From contig JANQGJ010000001.1 in NCBI GenBank assembly GCA_028277395.1, positions 1-64,000 of the forward strand: a stretch of DNA of 64,000 bases, written 5' to 3'. Shown here in pieces: positions 36,308-44,531 of the stretch. Within the stretch, counting starts at the first letter, position 1. Each line of letters begins with the position of its first letter. Under the pieces are notes generated by a model. It did no database searches. It was not told where the DNA came from and saw only the letters and a program-made list of their open reading frames with translations. Source of the DNA: Bacteroidales bacterium (lineage in GTDB: Bacteria; Bacteroidota; Bacteroidia; Bacteroidales; F082). The position numbers were made by a program, and so were the translations under genes.

Positions 36308-37879
36308 TTAATTACCTGTATAACCAGATATATTAACCAATCTGGCTGAAAGGTCGGGGTCTTCCATATCTTTATCAAATGGAAACATAGGCCTGTTAAT
36401 TCTTTTGTAATCTAAACGTTCAATGTCCTGATCAACTCCGCCCGGAGTTAAGGCCATTATCCAGTCACCTCTCATATTATAAAGTTCCGGTACCAGGTAT
36501 CCAATTTTAACAACAACTATATCTGTATTTCGGGGATCAAGTCCAAGACGGGTAAAATCTGCTTCTTTATGATAAGGCTTTCGCATTTTAGTAACAATAA
36601 CATTCACAGATCCAACTTTAACAACAACCTCTGTTTCCGCATGTTTATCACCATGTTCAATTGCTTCCACAGTACCTGTCAATAACAGGGGTGGGGCATA
36701 CCTGTTATCCACCTCGGCACCAACGTAAGCTTCAATTTGAGCACCAATACCTGCCTCAACAGCCTTTTCAACAAGATGAGGTCCTGGAATGGAAGCATAG
36801 ATCAGAGATGTCCCCTCTGAAGTTTTGAATTCAGGATTTCTCAGTATTTCCTGTAATGTCCACGTAACATCACCGGCGCCACCGGCAGTAGGATTGTCTC
36901 CCATATCGCTGATGATAAATGGTTTAGCATCACTGCTGATTGCTTTAGTCAGGCTTTCTTCGAGTGTAGCAACAGGAGCAACGAATACAAACTCTTCTCT
37001 GACATCCCAAAAATTTTGCGCCAGTTTTTCTGCGGTATTACAAACCATTTCTTTATCATCGCCTGTAACCATAACTACGGCATGATTTCTTGGTTCATCG
37101 GCCCATGCATATCCTACCCATATTGCTGCATCCACAATTCCTTCCCTGTCAGCTGCAGGAGCTACTTTTGAATACAAACTCTTTCCGGGTTCAATTCTTG
37201 TACTTGTTTTTTCGCCAGGTAATAATATGGGAACCGGAATCCATGCTTTATATTTTGGTTTTCCCAATCCATTCTGTAATCTGTAAAGTAAATTTTCGAC
37301 AGCACGTCTTTTTGAGATCATATAATCCTCATGTGGTGCCAGTCTGTAACAGGTCATTAGATCAGTATTTTCTGCGAGGCGCCATGATACATTACCATGC
37401 AAATCCATACATGTTGAGATGATGCAGTCAGCACCAACTATTTCACGTATCCTAATGATAAGATCACCTTCCGGGTCATCAAGTCCGTCAACACTCATTG
37501 CTCCATGAATATCAAGGAACAGTCCGTCATAAGGCAGATTTTGTTTCAGCATATTGAGTATTTTTCCAACAAGTGATTCATATGCCTCAATTGTAACTTT
37601 TCCACCAGGCAGTGCATGACCTTTTAAAGTTGGAAACCACTCTGCATTTTCATATAAAACAGAATCAGGCGATAAAAATGTATAATAACCCATCACCTCA
37701 TTTCCAATCCGGGCATGAAATGCATCTTCATGTGTTACAGCAGGGGAGAAGGTACTTGATTCAATTGCCAGACCGGCTATTGCTATGCGTGGGTGATCGA
37801 TTGCATTCTTTTTATTGGAAGTGTTGGTACAACCACAAAACAGCATAACTAAAAGCAGTAAATAAAGGACTCTGTTCAT
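36308..37879 (-). CDS. M81 family metallopeptidase (MlrC-like), lipoprotein
   Basis: 523 residues. A lipoprotein signal ends in LFCGCTN, so it should be anchored in the periplasm or outer membrane. The M81/MlrC architecture is clear: RIAIAGLAIESSTFSPAVTH, FLDIHGAMSVDGLDDPEGDL, STCMDLHGNVSW, PHEDYMISKRRAVE, then the C-terminal MlrC domain (ISDMGDNPTAGGAGDVTW, VDQDIERLDYKRINRPMFPF). MlrC cleaves linearised microcystin; relatives act on other unusual peptides or amides, and the substrate here is unknown. It stands alone, with a -7 element upstream. Confidence 0.9.
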   Translation of the reverse strand: MNRVLYLLLLVMLFCGCTNTSNKKNAIDHPRIAIAGLAIESSTFSPAVTHEDAFHARIGNEVMGYYTFLSPDSVLYENAEWFPTLKGHALPGGKVTIEAYESLVGKILNMLKQNLPYDGLFLDIHGAMSVDGLDDPEGDLIIRIREIVGADCIISTCMDLHGNVSWRLAENTDLMTCYRLAPHEDYMISKRRAVENLLYRLQNGLGKPKYKAWIPVPILLPGEKTSTRIEPGKSLYSKVAPAADREGIVDAAIWVGYAWADEPRNHAVVMVTGDDKEMVCNTAEKLAQNFWDVREEFVFVAPVATLEESLTKAISSDAKPFIISDMGDNPTAGGAGDVTWTLQEILRNPEFKTSEGTSLIYASIPGPHLVEKAVEAGIGAQIEAYVGAEVDNRYAPPLLLTGTVEAIEHGDKHAETEVVVKVGSVNVIVTKMRKPYHKEADFTRLGLDPRNTDIVVVKIGYLVPELYNMRGDWIMALTPGGVDQDIERLDYKRINRPMFPFDKDMEDPDLSARLVNISGYTGN

Positions 37880-37938
37880 ATGTATTATATTTATTAAAAA
37901 TTGCTGATTAGTAAAAAGGATCTTCTTTTCACATATAG

Positions 37939-37946
37939 CAAAGTTA
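37939..37946 (-). promoter_or_regulatory. -7 element TAACTTTG for the M81 gene
   Basis: Minus-strand TAACTTTG fits TAnnTTTG and lies 59 bases before the M81 start. No TTG is present at the -33 position. Confidence 0.4.
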
Positions 37947-38148
37947 GGAATTTACAGATTAGTTTTCGTAAAAAATATGAGCAATAACAATAGTTATCAT
38001 AGGTGATGATCTCTATAAATATTGATTTGTCTGCGACGAGAAGGTTACACAATTATTAGTAATGATCAAATTATGATCATGAACTATTTATGCGATCCAG
38101 AACAAACGTACTCCATATCACTTGATAGACCAAAAAGCCATACCCAGG

Positions 38149-39186
38149 CTAATGTATTATCAGAGGTTTTACCAGATTGTATTTATTTGAAATAATATGG
38201 ACTATATAGTAACCCGGAGTACATATCAGGAAGTTTGATATGGCTGATGAACAGGTTCCCGACATGATTAATTCACCTGATAATGTATAAACATAAATAT
38301 TATCACCAATATTTGATGTTACAGTGAAGGAACCATGTGATGGGTTTGGATAAATATTATTAATATTCAATTCGGGATCAGAACCGGAATCTGAAGGTGC
38401 AATGTCGATAAAATCAACTGAATTAGCTCCCTGTAGTGGGATAGCAATCCTATTGTTGATGTGGTCAAATGAAATATCTGCAGGACCGCCCGGATTAGTA
38501 TATATAGCTTCTGGAGATGTAGTGAAATCACGATTGACTTTGTAAATTGAATTTGTTGACCATGAAGTAAAATATACATTACCTGTACCATCAATACATA
38601 TACCATCAGAGTAATCAAGAGAAGTATTCATTAATAATGTAACTGTTGAACTAGCCAGATCAATGGCCTGAATAGGAAAGTTTTCTCGGTAAGAGCAAAC
38701 TAAAATTCGATTATTGATACTGTCGAAGGTTAACCCGTTAGGCCTGTAAATACCTGAGCCATGAACGAAAACGGAATATGTTTGTTCGGTTGTATTTACT
38801 TTTATGATCTTTGTTCCAAAAACGTCAGATACATAAAGATTCCCATCTAGATCAGCAGTAACATCATTAAGGTTTGATACTCCATAAACTGGAAGGTTCA
38901 TAACCTGGTTTCCCGAATTTAGACTGAAACCTCTGACAGTTGAATCACATCCAACATAAACAACTGAACCTACAATGCATAAGCCCTGTGTTGCATTCAT
39001 GTTTTGAACAAATACTTCCTGGTTACCCGATTCATCAATGGCTACTATGCTTCCCGTAGCATAATTTGAAACTAAATACCTTTCGTTATCTGAATCGAAG
39101 ATAATACTCTCAGGCATATTTAAATATTGACAATACAAAACATACGGTAAGATAAGAGCAGAAATTAAAATAAGTAATGTTTTCAT
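38149..39186 (-). CDS. Secreted SMP-30-like beta-propeller with T9SS sorting domain
   Basis: 345 residues with a signal peptide (TLLILISALILPYVLYCQ). Residues 25-260 form an SMP-30/gluconolactonase-like six-bladed propeller with repeated motifs such as DVTADLDGNLYVSDVFGTKI, GLTFDSINNRILVCSY and GICIDGTGNVYFTSW. The last 75 residues are a type IX secretion sorting domain (NINNIYPNPSHGSFTV, then GYYIVHIISNKYNLVKPLII). It should be exported to the surface or medium; lactonase activity is not certain. Confidence 0.85.
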   Translation of the reverse strand: MKTLLILISALILPYVLYCQYLNMPESIIFDSDNERYLVSNYATGSIVAIDESGNQEVFVQNMNATQGLCIVGSVVYVGCDSTVRGFSLNSGNQVMNLPVYGVSNLNDVTADLDGNLYVSDVFGTKIIKVNTTEQTYSVFVHGSGIYRPNGLTFDSINNRILVCSYRENFPIQAIDLASSTVTLLMNTSLDYSDGICIDGTGNVYFTSWSTNSIYKVNRDFTTSPEAIYTNPGGPADISFDHINNRIAIPLQGANSVDFIDIAPSDSGSDPELNINNIYPNPSHGSFTVTSNIGDNIYVYTLSGELIMSGTCSSAISNFLICTPGYYIVHIISNKYNLVKPLIIH

Positions 39187-39273
39187 ATTATTATTGTATT
39201 CGTTTAAATGGAGATTAAAAAGTAAATCAATCCGTTTTTATTAATTAAATAAGTCTGATCATGTCCAGTGTAA

Positions 39274-40959
39274 TTATTTGGTTAGTTTCACAAACTCAAT
39301 TCCAAAAACCCTGCCGGTGTCAAGAGTAAAGCCAGATATCTTGTTGTTTCTGTTGCGCTTAAATTTTAATATCCAGCCATCTAAAAAAAACATCTCATTT
39401 CTTTTACCAATATTAAGTAGTTGAGGTTCATAATTAGGTATAAAAAGAAATAGCTTCTTATCATCTCTAACAATACCATATTCTACATTTAATTCATCGC
39501 TTCGAAAATTACCGGTATATTCATCAAGTTCGTTTGTTGGTACAGGTGTGATTTTAGAGCGGGCTCTGCCACCATTGGTAACCAATTCGATCATGTTATT
39601 GTCTTTGTTTGTTATTAGTTCCAGTTCAATTCCGTAGTCAGTAACTTCAGCTTTATTTTCCGATGTTAATGATAACGGTAATGATAATCCCATGTATTCG
39701 AGATACAGATTATTATGGTGATCTCTAATGACCAGGTAACTAACCGGATTTTCTCTCCTGAATGTTCCTTTCCAATTGGATATATCCTTTATACCAGGAG
39801 TGAAAGTATCTTCATTAACCGGATCATGAACTTCTATATCTGAACCTGTTTGTATCTCCCGTTTGCTGGTATTATCAAAAAATATTATATCAGCTATTTT
39901 TTTAACATAGTTGTCAACTTCCATATCACTTCTGTTTGATAGTATGATCAGAGATGTGTTTTTATCCGGAAACCGGAGGTATGAGCTTGTGAAACCAGGA
40001 ACTTTACCTCCGTGTCCAATTGTTTTTAATCCTCTGTATTCGTCAAACTCAAGGCCAAAACCATACTCAATGGAATCATTGTTGGTAAGAAATCCTTTCT
40101 TATGAAAATTTGAGGATAAATAATTACCACCTACTTCTTTTGTATAAAAGTTTTTATCCCATAGAGATAAATCAGAAATTGTTGTAATGAGATTTCCATC
40201 TCCGGTAACCTCATTATTATTGGTTTGAGAAACCCGAAACTGTCCCATTTTATATTTGTAACCTGTTGCTTTCATTGGTATAACATCCTGATAATTATCC
40301 CAAAACTGTGTGTTGTACATCTGTAAAGGTTCAAACAAATGCTTATTACAATAGTCTCTTAATGACAAACCTGATACTCTTCGAACAATAACAGCCAATA
40401 ATAAATAACCTGAATTGCAATACTCGAATCTCTCACCAGGCTTGAAATTTAATGCTCCCTGTTTAGATATCAATTTAAGTCCGTCATCTTCGCTGAAAAT
40501 ATCAACATATGGTTTACCTGTTATTTGAACTAAATCAGCGTAATCTCTTAATCCACTTGTGTGAAATAACAGGTTCTTAATAGTAATTACAGTTCCATAA
40601 TCAGGCATTTCCGGAACCCATTTTCTTATATCATCATTAATTCCTAACTTTCCGTTACCTGAAAGAAGAAGTATTGCTGCTGCTGTTATTTGTTTTGAAA
40701 CTGAACCAACATTAAATCTTACATCTGAAGTGATTTCTCTGTTCCATTCAAGACTAGCTAAACCATAACACCTTTTATGTGTTAAATCGCCATTTTCTAA
40801 AATTCCAATTACACAACCCGGTTCATTTGGCTTAATAAATGTAAATAATGAATCTATCTGTTGTAACCGGTTATGACCATTTGAGTCTGCTTCATACATA
40901 GACTGACCCAATGTAATAATTGAAGTCATTACAAAAACAGCTGATAATATTTCTTTCAT
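39274..40959 (-). CDS. Exported serine hydrolase, class C beta-lactamase fold
   Basis: About 561 residues from the ATG at 40959, which begins a signal peptide (MKEILSAVFVMTSIITLGQS); the longer frame starts with a TTG inside the upstream gene. All three active-site motifs are intact: FNVGSVSKQITA (SxxK), FEYCNSGYLLL (YxN) and IGHGGKVPGF (HxG). Residues after about 390 form a C-terminal beta domain as in DUF3471-type esterases. It is a likely periplasmic D-aminopeptidase, esterase or penicillin-binding-like hydrolase. It is part of a three-gene minus-strand group with the two upstream genes. Confidence 0.85.
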   Translation of the reverse strand: MKEILSAVFVMTSIITLGQSMYEADSNGHNRLQQIDSLFTFIKPNEPGCVIGILENGDLTHKRCYGLASLEWNREITSDVRFNVGSVSKQITAAAILLLSGNGKLGINDDIRKWVPEMPDYGTVITIKNLLFHTSGLRDYADLVQITGKPYVDIFSEDDGLKLISKQGALNFKPGERFEYCNSGYLLLAVIVRRVSGLSLRDYCNKHLFEPLQMYNTQFWDNYQDVIPMKATGYKYKMGQFRVSQTNNNEVTGDGNLITTISDLSLWDKNFYTKEVGGNYLSSNFHKKGFLTNNDSIEYGFGLEFDEYRGLKTIGHGGKVPGFTSSYLRFPDKNTSLIILSNRSDMEVDNYVKKIADIIFFDNTSKREIQTGSDIEVHDPVNEDTFTPGIKDISNWKGTFRRENPVSYLVIRDHHNNLYLEYMGLSLPLSLTSENKAEVTDYGIELELITNKDNNMIELVTNGGRARSKITPVPTNELDEYTGNFRSDELNVEYGIVRDDKKLFLFIPNYEPQLLNIGKRNEMFFLDGWILKFKRNRNNKISGFTLDTGRVFGIEFVKLTK

Positions 40960-41048
40960 AAATCTATATCCTGTGCCTTTGATCCCGTTTATATTACAAA
41001 TCCAAAGATGAATTAGATTGTTACTGGTTAACATAGTTCTTAGTATTA

Positions 41049-41732
41049 TCAATTTTTAATAAACAATAATTTATCAAGGCTTTGTATATTCATGCCTTCA
41101 TCTTTAAAGACCCTTACCATACTATCTTTCATGATATCTGATTCTGACAATATTGCATCTTCAATAACATGGACGTTATATTTTCTGTTAAGTGCAGCTT
41201 TTGCAGTGATGTTTAAACAGTAAGCAGCGTCTAAACCCACTATGTATAAATCACTTATCTCATAATTAATTAAAATATCATCAAGTTTCGTATTGGAAAA
41301 TGCATCATTGCGACTTTTCACAACATCAAAGTCCTTTTTTAAAACAAGTCGTTTATCATATTGAGCACCCTGACTACCCTTGGCAAATGAATTGTTCAAA
41401 AGATTAATAAATGGGTTTGTTACTTCACCCCTTATATAGATTATTAATCCTTCTCTGCTATCAAAGCAATCTACAGTCCGGTTAATCATTCCAATGAGGC
41501 TGTCAGAATTTTCGTGGTAGTAAGCATTTTGTGATACTTCACCGGTGGTAGCTTCCTGGATATCAATGACCAGTAAAGCTGATCTTATATGACCATAGTC
41601 ATCAATTGGATGACCTTCTGAAATCACGGAAGCATTCTTCTCAAAGATTATAAGGTTAATAACCAGAATGAAAATAAAAAGAACAGGAATACAAATAATA
41701 ACAATAATAATATTCTTAGATCTTTTTCTCAT
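41049..41732 (-). CDS. Membrane-anchored isochorismatase-fold cysteine hydrolase
   Basis: 227 residues. A single N-terminal membrane helix (NIIIVIICIPVLFIFILVIN) precedes an isochorismatase-like domain: SALLVIDIQEATTG with the catalytic Asp, LVLKKDFDVVKSRNDAFSNT, and YIVGLDAAYCLNITAKAAL with the nucleophilic cysteine. The domain is usually cytosolic and processes nicotinamide or isochorismate, so a tethered copy is notable. It starts within 4 bases of the stop of the upstream serine-less beta-lactamase homologue, implying one operon. Confidence 0.8.
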   Translation of the reverse strand: MRKRSKNIIIVIICIPVLFIFILVINLIIFEKNASVISEGHPIDDYGHIRSALLVIDIQEATTGEVSQNAYYHENSDSLIGMINRTVDCFDSREGLIIYIRGEVTNPFINLLNNSFAKGSQGAQYDKRLVLKKDFDVVKSRNDAFSNTKLDDILINYEISDLYIVGLDAAYCLNITAKAALNRKYNVHVIEDAILSESDIMKDSMVRVFKDEGMNIQSLDKLLFIKN

Positions 41733-42919
41733 TTCTTAATCAGTTTTAGAGGTTGGGTTTCTAAAAATTCCAAAGCTTTTTTTGATGATCTTATATGCGG
41801 ATCTATACTTAAAGCATACTTGTAATATCCAATGGCCTTTTCATTTTGTCCCAATACCATACAAAATTCACCGGCTGAATCATATAAATTTGCAACAAAA
41901 GGATACAATTCAATTGCTTCTTCCAAAAGCATCAGGCCGGTTGATACTTTTCCCATACCTTTTAATTGATAGGCCTTTGAATTAATTTGATAGTTTAGAT
42001 CAGGATATACAATTTTATTGTCAAATAGCTTTTTTATGAAGGCCGGGAGTACCTCAATACTATCATGATGAACAGAATTGAACCGATCAACCAGTTTACT
42101 GGCAGATTCTTTATCCCAGTATCTTTGCCACTGACGAATTTTAACTTCTGCCAATTTCGAAAATCCATATAATTCCTGATTTCTTGAGGTCAGATTGATA
42201 TAATCACAAAAAAAATCAAACATGTTTCCGTTTCTATAAACGTAACCGCTTGCCCTATCTTCGACTATATGATCGGGATTGTCAATGAAGGTTCTGTTCA
42301 TATTTATTGGTTTCCATATTTCATTTTTCAGATACTCTCCATACGACATTCCTGATACATGTTCTATTGCGGCACCCAAAAGAACATAGCCATAGTTACT
42401 ATAGAGGAACCCGGAACCTGGTACAACTGCTAATTCCCAATCTTTAAATATATTTGTTGACTCTTCAGTTGTAGAGAAGACATCCCTTATCCCTGTCAAC
42501 TCAGGATAACCAGGTTTATAAGAGCTAATACCACCAAAATGCCCCAGGAGCTGTCGGATGGTAACCGGGTATTTTTTTATTGGAAACCCAGGTATGTATT
42601 GTTGTATTTCATCATTTAGATTTAGTTTTTCTTCAGAAGCTAGCTTAACTATAGCCAGCGCTGTCATTGATTTTGTTATCAAGCCAATATTATAAATTGT
42701 ATTTGCAGTAGTTTTGTTGTGATGACTTAGGTTTGAATATCCAAATCCTTTGTACCAGATATAATCGTCTTTGTAAATTGCCACTGAAAGTCCCGGTATG
42801 TTATTTCTTTCCACGTAAGATGATATAAACCTGCATACATACTCTTCATGGTAAATACTTTGCGAACTGGATATTAATGTTATACCCCAAAATATACCGA
42901 TAATAAAATAACTCTTCAT
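41729..42919 (-). CDS. Beta-lactamase-fold protein without catalytic serine, TPR C-terminus
   Basis: About 396 residues from the ATG at 42919, which opens a signal peptide (YFIIGIFWGITLISSSQS). Residues 25-235 are plainly class C beta-lactamase-like (IPGLSVAIYKDDYIWYKGFG, TIRQLLGHFGGI, GFLYSNYGYVLLGAAIEHVS). In the SxxK motif the text is NIGLITKSMTA: serine has become leucine, explained by one C-to-T change (TCG to TTG). The tyrosine motif YSN remains, but the HxG region is absent. The end of the fold is replaced by a TPR-like stretch (GQNEKAIGYYKYALSIDP). It is a pseudoenzyme or a recently decayed gene with a compensating role. Confidence 0.75.
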   Translation of the reverse strand: MKSYFIIGIFWGITLISSSQSIYHEEYVCRFISSYVERNNIPGLSVAIYKDDYIWYKGFGYSNLSHHNKTTANTIYNIGLITKSMTALAIVKLASEEKLNLNDEIQQYIPGFPIKKYPVTIRQLLGHFGGISSYKPGYPELTGIRDVFSTTEESTNIFKDWELAVVPGSGFLYSNYGYVLLGAAIEHVSGMSYGEYLKNEIWKPINMNRTFIDNPDHIVEDRASGYVYRNGNMFDFFCDYINLTSRNQELYGFSKLAEVKIRQWQRYWDKESASKLVDRFNSVHHDSIEVLPAFIKKLFDNKIVYPDLNYQINSKAYQLKGMGKVSTGLMLLEEAIELYPFVANLYDSAGEFCMVLGQNEKAIGYYKYALSIDPHIRSSKKALEFLETQPLKLIKK

Positions 42920-43073
42920 AGCCTGATTACTTCTAACCACAAAACCATATAAGCTGAAACAAAATACCAGTTCATCAACTATCAAAATATCAGTTATGTT
43001 CAAAAATCATTTGTTTTGATAAGCATTGAACTGCTACTTTACTATGTTTCAAAAATCAGCACAATAATCTCAT

Positions 43074-43480
43074 TTATACATCAATAATCCTTTCTGACTT
43101 ATAAGGAAGTAAAAGTATTGTTTCAGATAGTACCCTGATAATTCTTCCGACAAGTTCAATATGCCCGTCTGCCGATCAACAAATATTGTGGATATCAGCT
43201 TATAACCCTATCTACTGTCATTAAAAGCTAAAAGGCTGTTATCAGTTGAAAAAGTCAGATTGAATGGGTACCAGGGTGTATATTATGCAGTTTAATATGA
43301 ACAATTTTGATTGACTACAGTCTTAAATCCACCGAAAAACCTTCTTTATAGTTTAAGTTTGTCACGATTTCATTGTTTAATGCAATTGACCCTCTTTTTT
43401 TTGACTTCTCAATCCTAATTTAAAAATTACCTGACAGTACACGGATATGTCATTGTCAGGAATGGTATAATTCTTACAAT
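43074..43480 (-). pseudogene. Decayed gene, several frameshifts, family unknown
   Basis: Successive minus-strand frames read like one protein that has lost its frame: near 43420 IEKSKKRGSIALNNEIVTNL, then NYKEGFSVDLRL and a stop; from about 43280 TPWYPFNLTFSTDNSLLAFN with a stop after DSR; from about 43175 SADGHIELVGRIIRVLSETI and LLLPYKSERIIDV, ending at the TAA at 43074. Three or more lesions are needed to join them. No family was recognised. The end contains the 25-base repeat also found at 34397. Confidence 0.45.
43090..43114. repeat. 25-base exact repeat, copy 2
   Basis: Identical to 34397-34421. Here the minus strand reads LLLPYKSERIIDV before a stop codon, inside the decayed gene, which suggests the shared bases are leftover coding sequence. 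Confidence 0.6.
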
Positions 43481-43520
43481 ATTGTATCCGGATCGGATGA
43501 TAACCCGTTCATGGTATGTA

Positions 43521-43697
43521 CTATTGTAATGGAATATCAGCAGCTATACTAATGTTAACTGATAATCCTAAAAACCTTGTCTGTAGTTCCTCCATAAGTG
43601 GTTCATTATCATATTTTAGGCTAAGCTCTTGTATTATCTTTGATAGACTATGAATATCTTTGATAAGTGACTCTTTTGCTTCTTTATTCTTTTCCAT
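43521..43697 (-). CDS. Small protein, 58 residues
   Basis: ATG at 43697 to TAG at 43521. The peptide is highly charged and helical (MEKNKEAKESLIKDIHSLSK, later NEPLMEELQTRFLGL), with normal codon choice. No homologue is recognised. It lies directly upstream of the decayed gene and could be its surviving N-terminus or an independent small gene. Confidence 0.4.
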   Translation of the reverse strand: MEKNKEAKESLIKDIHSLSKIIQELSLKYDNEPLMEELQTRFLGLSVNISIAADIPLQ

Positions 43698-43921
43698 GAT
43701 CTTTTATTACTGAACTGTTGTTTTCATTATAAAGATAATTTAATATTTTCCAAACTAAAAATCTATTTATTATGTAGAATGATCTGTGCAATATGATTAT
43801 TTTCTTTACCTGATTATTAGTTTATAATGCTTCATCGTTGTAAATATTGATTTAAATTTCCAATCCGATAATTAAGAGCTCCTCAATTGTAATAAACTAT
43901 ATGTAATGATCAGTGTTAAAT

Positions 43922-44431
43922 TCAAAACCAGCGAACCAGAAATAAATAATATATGCAAATACCTGCAAGTACTATAATCAATGGATCAAAACATATGATA
44001 TCAAACAGACATACTAAAAGAACTCCTGCAATAACTGTAACTTTTGATAACCCACAACAGGCTGAATATAGTTTTGTCTGCTTAATGTTTGAATATTTTT
44101 CTTTATTGATTACTATAACCAGTAGAGGTATGAAGTTAGCGAGAAGACCAAATGAAGCGATCAAAGCGATTAGCAGCCCGGTAATTGATATTGCCCCGAT
44201 CATATAGTTACTGACTTCAATTAAAAAATAAATGTTAATTGTACTCAATAATAATCTTTTGAAGACAATAGCTACAATTTCCTGACGATTCAAACCAAGT
44301 GATTGTAAACCTTCAATTATCTGAACTAATGCATTGTGAAGATTGTTGAATATTGCCCACAACAACTTTTTATCTTTAATATTACTGCTAAAATGGTTAT
44401 ATGAATATCTCATGTTCCTTTCAGGCTCCAT
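43922..44431 (-). CDS. Membrane protein, function unknown
   Basis: 169 residues. A polar N-terminus of about 55 residues (including NNLHNALVQIIEGLQSLGL) is followed by hydrophobic helices: LLLSTINIYFLIEVSNYMIGA, ISITGLLIALIASFGLLANF and VTVIAGVLLVCLFDIICFDP. No known family is recognised. It may be cotranscribed with nothing: the RND exporter gene lies downstream on the same strand across about 90 bases, but the RND gene begins at the far end, so the pair are in series, not overlapping. Confidence 0.6.
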   Translation of the reverse strand: MEPERNMRYSYNHFSSNIKDKKLLWAIFNNLHNALVQIIEGLQSLGLNRQEIVAIVFKRLLLSTINIYFLIEVSNYMIGAISITGLLIALIASFGLLANFIPLLVIVINKEKYSNIKQTKLYSACCGLSKVTVIAGVLLVCLFDIICFDPLIIVLAGICIYYLFLVRWF

Positions 44432-44531
44432 TACCTATTTTTGAATTGATCCGGGATATATTTTATATAATTAAATAACGTGTCAGTTCTGATTCCCTGA
44501 TAAAGAGAAAAAGTATAGTGATTACATCAAC

